Of a stretch of DNA of 45,175 nucleotides, positions 16,000-24,479 are shown in pieces. The notes beneath the pieces are model-generated. The model was not told the DNA's origin. It did not search any database and saw only the letters and a program-made list of their open reading frames with translations. The position numbers and the translations under genes are program-made. The DNA comes from an uncultured Ruminococcus sp. (GTDB taxonomy: Bacteria > Bacillota > Clostridia > UBA1212): assembly GCA_902792515.1 (NCBI GenBank), contig CADAZX010000015.1, forward strand, positions 1-45,175, written 5' to 3'. Positions within the stretch are counted from its first letter, which is position 1. Each line of letters starts with the position of its first letter.

Positions 16000-17731
16000 C
16001 GTTTTCCGCCTCCTCTCCGCGTGGTTGTTCGCCCGCTGAAACGGGGGCGGCGTTTTCGGGTGAGTTTTCCGTGAGCGTGGGATCTGCTTCGAGGGTTTCC
16101 GCGGTTTCAGGCGTTGCTTCCTGCGTTGATTCCGGCTGCGTTACCGGTTCTGTTTCCGGTTGCTTTTCCGGTTCTTCTCCCGGCTTTTCCTCCCGCACGG
16201 TTTTTGCTTCCTCGACGCCGTCACGCTCTTTTTTCCGGAAAATATTCTTAAGCGAGAACTTCTTTGCCGGGGCGCTGTCGAAAAGCGTCGGCTGCTCTTC
16301 CTTTTTGTCGAGGTAGAGCATGTATTTCAGGTAGTCACGGACGGTAGCGAACGCGGTCGCAAAGAATCGTTTTTTGTCGCGTCTGCGCGCCTCGTTCCAC
16401 GCCGCGAAGGCGAAAATCATCTCGAGGAACGCGATGAAAACCATTCCCGCCACGGCGAGACTCGCGATTTTCGACGGCCAGTAGCGGTCGTATTCGCTGC
16501 CGTGCTTGATGATCATCGGAACGATCGTCAGCGCGAGACAGAAAAGGTACGCGTAATTCCGGACGTTTTGTTCCTTTTCGTCGTCGAGGAACATCGCGAG
16601 CGGGATGATCATGAACAGAAGAATGTACGTCGACGCCGACCCCGGGAACCCGTACAGAACGGCTGACAGCAGAGCGACACGCTTCCACTGCCTTTTCGCG
16701 AAGAGGCCGCAGAGACCGCAGATGAACGACAGCCCGTAGCGGAAGAGCGTCGCGTAGAGTTCGCGCCTCGACTCGGTGATGGTGATGCCGGTGTAGCGCC
16801 TGAGGCCGCCGTAGAGGAAGAAGAAAATGCGCTTGAAATCGAGGTTGCCCGCGATGTTGTCCTCGGTGGTGCGCTTTTCGTCAAAGCCGCGCAGGTTGCG
16901 GAGCATCAGCCTTATGCTGTCGAGCCCGTTGTAGAAAATGAAGAACGGCAGGATCAGGAATACGAAAATATAAATGCACTCGCGGAAGAATTCCTTGTAT
17001 TTCCGGTCGGCGATGAGCAGAACGAGAAATACGACCGGGTAGATCTTGAGCGCTATGGCGACCGCGAGGGAAATCAGAGCGACCTCGCGGAGAATTTTAC
17101 TGTCGTGCTTGTAAAAAACGAGGAAAAAGATCGTAAACGCGACCGGCAGAAGCACGTTGTTGCCGCGGTCCGCCATATAAATAAAAGGCGCCGACAGTAT
17201 CGCGACCGTCGCGAAGAGCAGTTTTTCGGCAGTGCCTCCCTTTTTGAGGAACGCGAGCGCGGCCAGGAAAATGAGCAGCGCGATGACCGCATAGAGGATG
17301 AACTGGAACGTGAACGACTGACCGACGCGGATAAAGCGCTCCTGGGCCAGTTCGGCGGGGTCGGTGACAACGGTGACGTAGTCGTCTGCCGGAATTATCA
17401 TGTTGCACAGCTTATAAAGAAGCGACGCGAGGGGCGGGTAGACCACGAGAATCTCGTACGGGTCGTCGACCTGGTTGTAAACGACGCTGTTGTAGTGGTC
17501 CATGAACGTGTCGGACGAGTCGGAAAAAAGTGCCCCTTTGAGGCTCGCGCCGTGCGTAGAATAGATTGAAACGAGAAATAACGCGAGAAAGACCGCAAAA
17601 ACAACATAGAAAAAGACCTTGAAATGGGGCTTTTTCTCTCCCGCGCCTGCGATTGCCGCAGGTGTGTTGATTGCCGCGGGCGTGTTGATTGCAGCGGACT
17701 TATGCGTTTTCCCGTCGTTTTTTTTCTTCAA
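15992..17731 (-). CDS. GT87-like (DUF2029) membrane glycosyltransferase, paralogue 1
   Basis: About 579 residues from a TTG at 17731, chosen because ACGGAG lies about ten bases upstream; an alternative TTG at 17782 has no ribosome site. The N-terminus has a small tandem repeat (AAINTPAAINTPAAI). The membrane core resembles the next gene: a loop with SSDTFMDHYNSVVYNQVDDPY and YPPLASLLYKL, and another acidic loop with FDEKRTTEDNIAGNLDFKRI. A cytoplasmic tail of about 110 residues rich in Glu, Pro and Thr is unusual for the family. It overlaps the following paralogue by 8 bases. Confidence 0.82.
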   Translation of the reverse strand: MKKKNDGKTHKSAAINTPAAINTPAAIAGAGEKKPHFKVFFYVVFAVFLALFLVSIYSTHGASLKGALFSDSSDTFMDHYNSVVYNQVDDPYEILVVYPPLASLLYKLCNMIIPADDYVTVVTDPAELAQERFIRVGQSFTFQFILYAVIALLIFLAALAFLKKGGTAEKLLFATVAILSAPFIYMADRGNNVLLPVAFTIFFLVFYKHDSKILREVALISLAVAIALKIYPVVFLVLLIADRKYKEFFRECIYIFVFLILPFFIFYNGLDSIRLMLRNLRGFDEKRTTEDNIAGNLDFKRIFFFLYGGLRRYTGITITESRRELYATLFRYGLSFICGLCGLFAKRQWKRVALLSAVLYGFPGSASTYILLFMIIPLAMFLDDEKEQNVRNYAYLFCLALTIVPMIIKHGSEYDRYWPSKIASLAVAGMVFIAFLEMIFAFAAWNEARRRDKKRFFATAFATVRDYLKYMLYLDKKEEQPTLFDSAPAKKFSLKNIFRKKERDGVEEAKTVREEKPGEEPEKQPETEPVTQPESTQEATPETAETLEADPTLTENSPENAAPVSAGEQPRGEEAENDA

Positions 17732-17785
17732 AACAAATACTCCGTTTCTCTTTGGCTGCCCGCAGGTTTCCGGGCGGCGCAACGG

Positions 17786-18718
17786 TTAATTTTCGTTGTT
17801 GTCCGCGTCGCAGACGATCAGGTTGCCGTCAAGGTCGTAAACCGTCACTTCGGGCAGTTCGTCGGCGTGTGTCGGCCGCCTCAGTTCCTCGGGCGGGAGC
17901 TTCATGAAATCGTGGTATACGAAATTGAGGTATGCGTCCGCGTCGTGAATCGACGTGAATTTGTGACCGCGGATCGTGTACTCGGCCGTCTTGTCGAACC
18001 ATTCCGCCTTAAAGCGCGGGTAGACGAAGAAAATGCGCTCGTTGAAAACGTTCAGATGCTCCGTGTCACGGTTCTTTTTCGAGACGGAAGCGGCCTTCTG
18101 ACCATTCATTATATATTCCATCGTCTTGCGGCGGCCGATCGAAGAAAGCAGTTTAATGAAAGGAACCTGCAGAACAGGGTACTTGGAGTAGTCGAGTTTT
18201 CTGCGGTGGCCCATTGCGTAGCCATACCATTTTTTGAGGTTTAGAAGCTGAAATCTGAACGCGAGACCTTTTTTTGGGTTGTCGAGACAGAAGACGTCGA
18301 GAGAGACCTTGTTGTGCTTTTCAAAATAAAAGCCCTCCTCGATGTCCTCCTTGTGCAGGCGGCTGGCGTCGTAGTTGATTTTCGGGATCATGTCGAAAAA
18401 CCTGCCGTCCTCGCCGGGGCGGACAAGCGTGAACCCCTCGCGAAGCTCGCCGTCCGCGATCTTAAGAAAACGCTCGAAATCCTCGCGCTTCATCGCGATA
18501 TCGACGTCGTCGTCCCACGGAATAAAATCACTGTGCCGCACTGCGCCGAGAAGCGTTCCCGCCCAGAGAAAATACGTGATATTGTTTTTCCGGCAGACAC
18601 GGTCAACTTCGATCAGGAGCTGTTCCTGCGCGTAGTGGATTCCCTTGAGAAGTCCGAGGTTCTTCGTGTCGATGTTTCTTGTCTCAGTGAGAGACTCGTC
18701 CGAGAAAGCGTGTTCCAT
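17786..18718 (-). CDS. LicD-family phosphotransferase
   Basis: The 310-residue protein carries the LicD signature: TYFLWAGTLLGAVRHSDFIP followed by WDDDVDIAM (Asp69-71 and Asp73), the nucleotidyltransferase-fold active site. LicD proteins transfer phosphocholine or similar phospho-groups from CDP-activated donors to teichoic acids or surface sugars. No licA/licC-type choline genes are in the window, so the donor is unknown. It is the first gene of the leftward run LicD-GT87-GT87-TPP enzyme-HAD, with 54 bases or less between the first genes. Confidence 0.88.
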   Translation of the reverse strand: MEHAFSDESLTETRNIDTKNLGLLKGIHYAQEQLLIEVDRVCRKNNITYFLWAGTLLGAVRHSDFIPWDDDVDIAMKREDFERFLKIADGELREGFTLVRPGEDGRFFDMIPKINYDASRLHKEDIEEGFYFEKHNKVSLDVFCLDNPKKGLAFRFQLLNLKKWYGYAMGHRRKLDYSKYPVLQVPFIKLLSSIGRRKTMEYIMNGQKAASVSKKNRDTEHLNVFNERIFFVYPRFKAEWFDKTAEYTIRGHKFTSIHDADAYLNFVYHDFMKLPPEELRRPTHADELPEVTVYDLDGNLIVCDADNNEN

Positions 18719-18763
18719 AGCTGAATTTAACCTATCTTTAGTAAAAGTTTAATAATATGACCT

Positions 18764-18814
18764 CGCGGCGGGCAATCACGGTTCGCATCTCTGCCTTCCG
18801 TAAAAACCGCCGCG
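18764..18814. repeat. GC-rich inverted repeat between metG and the glycan operon
   Basis: CGCGGCGG (18764-18771) pairs with CCGCCGCG (18807-18814); inside, CACGG and CCGT can extend the structure. On the minus strand the left arm is followed by TTTTTACGG, so it may be a weak terminator for metG. The rest of this 112-base spacer shows no clear promoter for the downstream operon. Confidence 0.55.
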
Positions 18815-18830
18815 GGATGATTCGAAAATG

Positions 18831-20864
18831 TTACGATACGCGGCTTCCGGCGGGAATGTCGCCGTCGACCGTGAGAAGCTTGAGAGACGACCCGTCAGCG
18901 GAGGTTGACGCGAGCAGCATACCCTCGGAAACGATGCCCTTGAGCTTGGCGGGCTTCAGGTTGTCCACGAGAATGACCTTTTTGCCCGAAAGGTCCTCGG
19001 GCGCGTAAAATTTCGCGATGCCGGAGACGATCTGCTTCTCCTTTTCTCCGTTCGTGACGGTGAGGCGGAGGAGTTTGTCGGAACCTTCCACGCGCTCGCA
19101 CGTGAGAACCTCCGCAACCTTCAGACTGACCTTTGCGAAGTCGTCAATCGTGATGATGCCCTCGGGAAGCTCTTCTTTTTTGGACTCTTTCTTCGCGTCT
19201 TTGTTAGCGCCGTTTTCCGCGGGCGTGCCCTTGTTTTCGGGTTCTGCGGGTTTCTGCGCGCCGGCGTTTTTGATCGCCTCAAGAGCCTCGAGTTCCTTTT
19301 CTACGTCGAGCCTCGGGAACAGCGCCTCGCCCTTCACGCACACAGCCGTAGACGGGTAGAGCCCCCATGTTTCGGCCGACTGCCACGAAGTAATCGCGTC
19401 GTCGCCGGCGATTCCAAGCTGAGCGAAAATCCTGCCGGGAGTGTTAGGCATAAACGGTTCAAGAAGAATGCCGATAATGCGGATTCCCTCCGCCAGTACG
19501 TAGAGCACCTGCGCGAGCCGCGGAATTCCGTCCTCGGTCTTCGCGAGAGCCCACGGAGCGGTCTCGTCGATATATTTGTTGAGGCGAGAAACGCACTTCC
19601 AGATCTCTGCAAGCGCGAGCGGGAACTGAAGCTGGTCAAACTGCTCCTCGACACGCGCCTTGAGGCCTTTAAACATGTCGATGATCTCGTCGTCGATAGG
19701 GGCGGCGAGCCTGTCTTTGGCTTCGGGAAGCGAGCCGCCGAAATACTTAAGCTGCATTGAAACCGTCCGCGAGACAAGGTTGCCGAGGTCGTTGGCGAGG
19801 TCGGAGTTGATTCTGTTGAGAAGCGACTCGGGGGTGAAACTGCCGTCGGATCCGAACGGGACCTCGCGGAGCAGGAAGTACCTGATCGCGTCTGAGGAAT
19901 ATCTGTTAACAAGAACAACGGGATCCACAACGTTTCCCTTCGACTTGGACATTTTGTCGCCGTTAAGGAGCAGCCAGCCGTGGCCGTAGACCCTTTTCGG
20001 AAGCGGCAGACCGAGCGCCATCAGCATCGCGGGCCAGATTATCGTGTGGAAACGCACGATTTCCTTGCCGACGAGATGCAGGTCGCAGGGCCAGAACTTG
20101 TCGTAGAGAGACGTGTCGTCGCTACCGTAACCGAGCGCGGTGATGTAGTTGGAGAGCGCGTCGACCCACACGTAAACAACGTGCTTTTTGTCGAACGTGA
20201 CCGGAACGCCCCACGTGAACGTAGAACGCGACACGCAAAGATCGTCGAGCCCCTTTTCGAGGAAGTTCACGATCATCTCGTTTTTACGGGCCGGCGGATT
20301 GATAAACTCGGGGTGCTCGTTGTAGTAGTCGATCAGGCGCTGACTGTATTTGGAGAGCCTGAAAAAGTAGCACTCTTCCTTCGCCAGCTGCGTCTCGCCG
20401 CCGCAATCCGGGCACCTTCCGCCCTCTTTGAGCTGCGTTTTCGTCCAGAACGATTCGCACGGCGTGCAGTAGTAGCCCTCGTACGCGCCTTTGTAGATCT
20501 CGCCCTTGTCGTAAAGCGTTTTGAAGATCTTCTGAACTGCGCGAACGTGGTAGTCGTCGGTCGTCCTGATGAATTTGTCGTAAGAAATATCCATAATCGA
20601 CCAGAGATCCTTGATCCCTGCCACGATCTCGTCGACGTACTGCTGCGGGGTGACGCCTTTCGCCGCCGCGCGCTTTTCGATTTTAAGGCCGTGTTCGTCC
20701 GTTCCGGTCAGGAACATCACGTCGTATCCGCTCAGCCTCTTGTACCGCGCCATGCAGTCCGCGGCGACGGTCGTGTATGAATGGCCGATGTGGAGCTTGT
20801 CGCTAGGGTAGTAGATCGGCGTGCTTATGTAGTATGTTTTTTTCGTTTCTTTTGTCTCAGACAT
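18831..20864 (-). CDS. metG: methionyl-tRNA synthetase
   Basis: Class I synthetase charging tRNA-Met. The 677-residue protein has HIGH at 25-28, KMSKS at 304-308 and one zinc knuckle (Cys133, Cys136, Cys151, Cys154), the form of MetRS with a single CxxC pair set. The anticodon-binding helical domain spans about 390-540. After a charged Lys/Glu linker comes a C-terminal EMAP/Arc1p-like tRNA-binding OB domain (about 570-677; IVSGIAKFYAPEDLSGKKV). ACGGAGG precedes the ATG. No T-box consensus was found upstream. Confidence 0.98.
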   Translation of the reverse strand: MSETKETKKTYYISTPIYYPSDKLHIGHSYTTVAADCMARYKRLSGYDVMFLTGTDEHGLKIEKRAAAKGVTPQQYVDEIVAGIKDLWSIMDISYDKFIRTTDDYHVRAVQKIFKTLYDKGEIYKGAYEGYYCTPCESFWTKTQLKEGGRCPDCGGETQLAKEECYFFRLSKYSQRLIDYYNEHPEFINPPARKNEMIVNFLEKGLDDLCVSRSTFTWGVPVTFDKKHVVYVWVDALSNYITALGYGSDDTSLYDKFWPCDLHLVGKEIVRFHTIIWPAMLMALGLPLPKRVYGHGWLLLNGDKMSKSKGNVVDPVVLVNRYSSDAIRYFLLREVPFGSDGSFTPESLLNRINSDLANDLGNLVSRTVSMQLKYFGGSLPEAKDRLAAPIDDEIIDMFKGLKARVEEQFDQLQFPLALAEIWKCVSRLNKYIDETAPWALAKTEDGIPRLAQVLYVLAEGIRIIGILLEPFMPNTPGRIFAQLGIAGDDAITSWQSAETWGLYPSTAVCVKGEALFPRLDVEKELEALEAIKNAGAQKPAEPENKGTPAENGANKDAKKESKKEELPEGIITIDDFAKVSLKVAEVLTCERVEGSDKLLRLTVTNGEKEKQIVSGIAKFYAPEDLSGKKVILVDNLKPAKLKGIVSEGMLLASTSADGSSLKLLTVDGDIPAGSRVS

Positions 20865-20996
20865 TTTGCCTCCGTTGCAAGCCGCGAAAAAACCGGCTTC
20901 TCAAAAGGATTTTGTGTTGCGTTTGTACACGGAAAAACGCGAAAATGCGGTCCCGGGGCATGCGCAAGAGGCCGCCCGATTGCAAACGCTCTTTAT

Positions 20997-21025
20997 ATAT
21001 TACTACACACGCGCGCATTAGTCAA
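20997..21025 (-). promoter_or_regulatory. sigma-A promoter of metG
   Basis: On the minus strand TTGACT (21025-21020), a 17-base spacer and TAATAT (21002-20997). The leader of about 130 bases includes a small AAGCCG/CGGCTT hairpin (about 20879-20899) just ahead of the ribosome site. Confidence 0.7.
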
Positions 21026-21088
21026 GCGCGAGCGCGTCCGTGTTTCGGTCGTCCCGGTCGCGTTCCGGCCGGATAGCCCTTTTTACGC

Positions 21089-21130
21089 AAAAACCTGCCG
21101 CGGCGTTTGTTTCGCCGGGCAGGCCTTTTT
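21089..21130. terminator. bidirectional intrinsic terminator
   Basis: CCTGCCGCGGCG and CGCCGGGCAGG form the stem (21094-21105 with 21113-21123) over a TTTGTTT loop. T-runs flank both sides: CCTTTTT on the plus strand and GGTTTTTGCG on the minus strand. It ends the small membrane gene that reads leftward. Confidence 0.8.
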
Positions 21131-21153
21131 AGGGGTTCAAACAGAACCGGTGC

Positions 21154-21414
21154 TTATTTTTTGCTGTTCTTCTTTTTGCCGAAAATCAGTCTCCAGAGGA
21201 AGATGATCAGGCACGAGCCTGCGATCGCCAGAATGACGCTCATCACCCAGCCGCCTCCGATTCCGATAAGACCTCCGAGCCAGCCGCCGAGAGCGCCGCC
21301 GACAATACCGAGGATAATATTGCGAAGAAGGCTTCCGTCACTCTTCATGATTTTGCTTGCGAGCCAGCCGGCAAGGCCGCCGAGAACGATCGCAACAAGA
21401 ATTTTCCACAACAT
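21154..21414 (-). CDS. GlsB/YeaQ/YmgE-family (transglycosylase-associated) membrane protein
   Basis: The 86-residue protein has three spans with the glycine-rich pattern of this family: LGGLAGWLASKIMK, then IILGIVGGALGGWLGGLIGI, then a last span and a Lys-rich tail (GKKKNSKK). Family members are small stress-associated membrane proteins of unclear function. It is a single-gene unit with its own terminator. The start has GAGC(A)-type purines upstream (AAAGGAGC). Confidence 0.9.
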   Translation of the reverse strand: MLWKILVAIVLGGLAGWLASKIMKSDGSLLRNIILGIVGGALGGWLGGLIGIGGGWVMSVILAIAGSCLIIFLWRLIFGKKKNSKK

Positions 21415-21481
21415 AATGATTGCTCCTTTCGCCCCTCTTGACCGCTACCGCGAGCGGCAGGGAACTTTTGCTGAATGTATT

Positions 21482-21718
21482 TTACCCCAAAAGCGGCCGC
21501 GTGTCAAAGAAAACCGCGGTACACAAGTAATCGGAAAAGTGATTTCCATGGTCAATGGAGTGGTAGAAAAGCCCTCGGATAATTAGCGAGAGCAGTTCTC
21601 TCAGCGAGGTTTTATATAATTGAATTCTCGGTAATAGACGAATTTCGTAGCGCAAAAAGTCGTCGCATATTTCTTGATTCAGAGTGTGTTCGGATGCAAA
21701 TAACGAGATATTCTCCAT
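21482..21718 (-). CDS. hypothetical 78-residue frame, possibly a gene remnant
   Basis: An AT-rich leftward frame starting MENISLFASEHTLNQEICDD and containing LRYEIRLLPRIQLYKTSLRE. The sequence looks protein-like up to about residue 65, then enters GC-rich core-like DNA, so the 3' end seems to be a junction. There is no good ribosome site. I recognise no family. It may be the leftover of an insertion that also brought the next gene. Confidence 0.3.
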   Translation of the reverse strand: MENISLFASEHTLNQEICDDFLRYEIRLLPRIQLYKTSLRELLSLIIRGLFYHSIDHGNHFSDYLCTAVFFDTRPLLG

Positions 21719-21747
21719 GGATTATTATCAACCGTCCGATACTTGAA

Positions 21748-22533
21748 CTAATGATTGCTTTTGTTTTCGTTCATCCTAAGTTGATATATGTTTTCCGCAA
21801 GTGTGTAAAGAGTTGATTTAATTGGCGGATACAATTCAATAGCATCTGGATTCTCGTTTTTTAGCGATAAGAGGAATGTGTCAACATATGATTTCCTTTG
21901 AGATTGGCTTCTGAGATTAAGAAAAGATAACTCGTTTCGAGTATTGAATTCAAATTCGCTTAGTTTTGCTTGAACCCATTCCTTTGCTTTTTTAGTGGCA
22001 TTCATTTCAATAATTCTTGCGTCCATGGGGAACTGGAATGCATTCGCTTGCCACGATTTCCAAACTTCAAAGTCGGGATCCACTATAAAGGAGGTAAAGA
22101 CTACACCTTGATTTATAAAAAACAAGGAAATAGACGTGGCATGGTTTCGAAAAAGCACTTCGTCTTCTTCGTGATATACAGGATATTTTTTTAACCACTC
22201 GGATTGAGTATTAAAGTCCTGTCTTAAAGATTCCTTTGCGGAAGCCTTGTATTCGCAAAAATAACGATTGGAAGGATGAGACATACGCACCGCCCACTCT
22301 TCTTCAAAAGCCTCATCAAAATCATCTGTAAGCCAAAGGTCGAGTTCTTCATAAAGATTCTTATAAATAACGACACTTGGAGTATAAATCTCGAGAAGCG
22401 CAGTAAAAACGTTAATATCACAACTCACGACGCTTCCATTAGATTTGGAATAATCTGCTTCAAGCCACTGGATGCCAGTGAATTGTTTCTTCAATTTAGA
22501 AAATTGGTTTTCTGCGATAGTACAGGTTTCCAA
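21748..22533 (-). CDS. hypothetical protein, AT-rich orphan
   Basis: The 261-residue soluble protein starts at a TTG (22533) seven bases after GGAGGG; an upstream in-frame TTG at 22548 would place the ribosome site inside the gene. No signal peptide or membrane span. The N-terminal third has VVSCDINVFTALLEIYTPSV, a pattern loosely like the first strand and helix of PIN nucleases, but no set of acidic residues can be confirmed. The C-terminal half is helical and Lys/Glu-rich. Codon use differs from the GC-rich neighbours, suggesting transfer. It has its own promoter. Function unknown. Confidence 0.7.
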   Translation of the reverse strand: METCTIAENQFSKLKKQFTGIQWLEADYSKSNGSVVSCDINVFTALLEIYTPSVVIYKNLYEELDLWLTDDFDEAFEEEWAVRMSHPSNRYFCEYKASAKESLRQDFNTQSEWLKKYPVYHEEDEVLFRNHATSISLFFINQGVVFTSFIVDPDFEVWKSWQANAFQFPMDARIIEMNATKKAKEWVQAKLSEFEFNTRNELSFLNLRSQSQRKSYVDTFLLSLKNENPDAIELYPPIKSTLYTLAENIYQLRMNENKSNH

Positions 22534-22576
22534 TGCGGTTCCCTCCAAATTTACATAATGATTATCCTGCTATTAC

Positions 22577-22605
22577 AGTATATCACAACAGCCGATTGAT
22601 GTAAA
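22577..22605 (-). promoter_or_regulatory. promoter of the AT-rich orphan gene
   Basis: On the minus strand TTTACA (22605-22600), a 17-base spacer and TATACT (22582-22577), about 45 bases ahead of the TTG start. Confidence 0.6.
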
Positions 22606-22647
22606 ATCATGGTCCTGTAAAAAGACCACAAGTTGGTTTCCAGGTCC

Positions 22648-22676
22648 TTGACAAAACACTCCCGGAATTGTATGAT
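22648..22676 (+). promoter_or_regulatory. promoter of the 5'-nucleotidase-like gene
   Basis: TTGACA (22648-22653), 17-base spacer, TATGAT (22671-22676). CTCCCGG in the spacer (22659-22665) and CCGGGAG (22689-22695) form an inverted repeat that spans the -10 box, a possible operator. Confidence 0.7.
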
Positions 22677-22770
22677 TTCCGTAGGAAACCCGGGAGATCC
22701 GGAACTTGAAACAAAAATGTCAGAAATTGCCGCAAAAAGGGCAAATTCCATTCTTTAACGGAGAATTAAA

Positions 22771-24234
22771 ATGAACAACGTAACGAAACTCACAATTCTT
22801 CATTCCAACGATATGCACGGCGATTTTCTGCCCACCGTCAAGGACGGCGTCGAAACGGGCGGTCTCGTCAGGCTTTCCGGCTACATCAACAAGATCCGCG
22901 AGGAGCGTAAAAACGTTCTCTACCTGATTGCGGGCGATATGTTCCGCGGCTCGGTAATCGACTCCGAGTACCAGGGCCTGTCCACCATCGACCTCGTCAA
23001 CAACCTCAGGCCGAACGCCGCTACCATCGGCAACCACGAAGTTGACTATGGAATTGCACACCTTCTTTTCCTCGAAAAATGCGCCCGCTTCCCGATCGTC
23101 AACGCGAACCTTTTCGTCACGATGAACAACGCCCGCCTCTTTACGCCTTACATCAACCTCGAGATCGACGGCCTCAGAATCCTGGTCATCGGAATCCTGA
23201 CCGACGAAGTGCTCGCATCCACGAAAGGCGAAAAAATCATCGGCAGTTTTATCGACCTGAAGGCTGCCGCGAAGGAAGTCGGCATCATTTGCGACAACTA
23301 CCGCACCGTCAACACCGACATGACCGTTCTGCTCACGCACATCGGCTACGAAAAGGACATTGAACTCGCGCAGCACCTCGATCCGGAGTGGGGCGTCAAC
23401 ATGATAATCGGCGGCCACTCGCACACGTTTTTGGAAGAGGCTACGTACGTGAACGGTGTTCCGATCGTGCAGGCGGGAACGGGCACCGGAATCATCGGAA
23501 AAATCGATCTCCAGTACGACCGCGACAGACGCGAAATCGTCGATTTCAAGTGGAAATGCGAGCCGGTCAACGAAAAAACCGCGCCGAAGGATCCGCTTAT
23601 GGAGGACCTTCTCGAAGGCTACAGAACGGTTACCGACGGCAAATACAAGCGTGTCGTTACGCGCTGGGCCAGAAAACTCACGCACCCGAGCCGCGAACAG
23701 GAAACTGAAATGGGCAACCTTTACGCCGACGCGATGCAGTTCGAGAGCAGCTTCGACATTATGCTGATGGGTTCGGGTAGCATCCGCAAAAAGGAACTCG
23801 GCCCAATCATCGAGTACCAGGACATGATTGAGAACACTCCATTCGACGACTGCGTCTGGATGCTGAAGGTGACCGGAGCGCAGTGGCGCCGCATTGTCAA
23901 ACACATTCTCCGCGACGACGCATGGAAGGGTGAGACTGAGTTTTACCAGTTCTCGACCGGCGTCCGCATAAAATACAACAAAACCACGAGAGTTATCGAG
24001 GAGCTCAAGTTCAACGGCGAGGACGTCACGGACGACATGGAGCTCAAGATCGCGGTCCAGAACTACCACTACAGGAATTTCGATGAGTTCCTGGGCGTGC
24101 CGCTTGAGGAGGTAAAAAAGAACATGCGCCCGCGCGTCGTCGCGACATCTTTGAACAACATTGTTGAGGAGTTTTTCATGACTCATGACGGACTCGACGC
24201 GCACGTTGAGGGGCGACTCGAAGTAGTGGAATGA
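22771..24234 (+). CDS. UshA-type metallophosphatase/5'-nucleotidase
   Basis: The 487-residue protein has the calcineurin-like N-terminal domain with all metal motifs: Asp14 and His16 (LHSNDMHGD), Asp56 (AGDMFRG), Asn88/His89 (GNHEVDYG), His190 and His216/His218 (GGHSHT). The C-terminal 5'-nucleotidase domain follows (from about residue 300, with ETEMGNLYADAM and IENTPFDD). Family members hydrolyse nucleotides or UDP-sugars, mostly outside the cell. No signal peptide is visible here, so it is probably cytoplasmic or exported otherwise. Own promoter; monocistronic. Confidence 0.9.
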   Translation: MNNVTKLTILHSNDMHGDFLPTVKDGVETGGLVRLSGYINKIREERKNVLYLIAGDMFRGSVIDSEYQGLSTIDLVNNLRPNAATIGNHEVDYGIAHLLFLEKCARFPIVNANLFVTMNNARLFTPYINLEIDGLRILVIGILTDEVLASTKGEKIIGSFIDLKAAAKEVGIICDNYRTVNTDMTVLLTHIGYEKDIELAQHLDPEWGVNMIIGGHSHTFLEEATYVNGVPIVQAGTGTGIIGKIDLQYDRDRREIVDFKWKCEPVNEKTAPKDPLMEDLLEGYRTVTDGKYKRVVTRWARKLTHPSREQETEMGNLYADAMQFESSFDIMLMGSGSIRKKELGPIIEYQDMIENTPFDDCVWMLKVTGAQWRRIVKHILRDDAWKGETEFYQFSTGVRIKYNKTTRVIEELKFNGEDVTDDMELKIAVQNYHYRNFDEFLGVPLEEVKKNMRPRVVATSLNNIVEEFFMTHDGLDAHVEGRLEVVE

Positions 24235-24290
24235 GGCCCTGCGGAGGCAATTTGCGTAATGCTTCGTTCCTGCCGGAAACCCCGCATAAA

Positions 24291-24360
24291 TGTTCCACGT
24301 TGAACAATTGAGTTTTTGGCTATTTATAGGCGAAAATCAAAGTTCATGTCCTGAAATCGC
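24291..24360 (+). repeat. parS-like repeat, copy 1 (imperfect)
   Basis: Begins with TGTTCCACGTTGAACA (24291-24306), close to the ParB site consensus TGTTNCACGTGAAACA. About 70 bases align with 39769-39836 at roughly 80-85% identity by eye, including GAGTTTT, TTATAGG and GAAAATC blocks. It lies upstream of the promoter of the lipoprotein gene at 24480. Confidence 0.75.
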
Positions 24361-24410
24361 CCGCAGCGTAAATCGGGAGTTTTTCGAAGCCCTGAAAAGG
24401 TGGTTTGCGA

Positions 24411-24439
24411 TTGAATTCACGACCGCCTGCTGATATAAT
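24411..24439 (+). promoter_or_regulatory. promoter of the lipoprotein gene
   Basis: TTGAAT (24411-24416), 17-base spacer, TATAAT (24434-24439). AGAAGGAGG follows before the ATG at 24480. Confidence 0.75.
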
Positions 24440-24479
24440 ACAGTCAGGATTATAAACCCGCAGAAGGAGGTTTACTTTT

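Noticed and set aside
20865..21000. T-box or SAM riboswitch upstream of metG
   Set aside because: No T-box consensus (GGTGG-ACCGCG type) or SAM aptamer pattern was found; only a small hairpin.
22720..24204. A 494-codon open frame antisense to the 5'-nucleotidase gene
   Set aside because: It mirrors codon bias of the real gene; the plus-strand product has all metal motifs and a ribosome site, the antisense has none and is Val/Asp/Arg-rich without domains.
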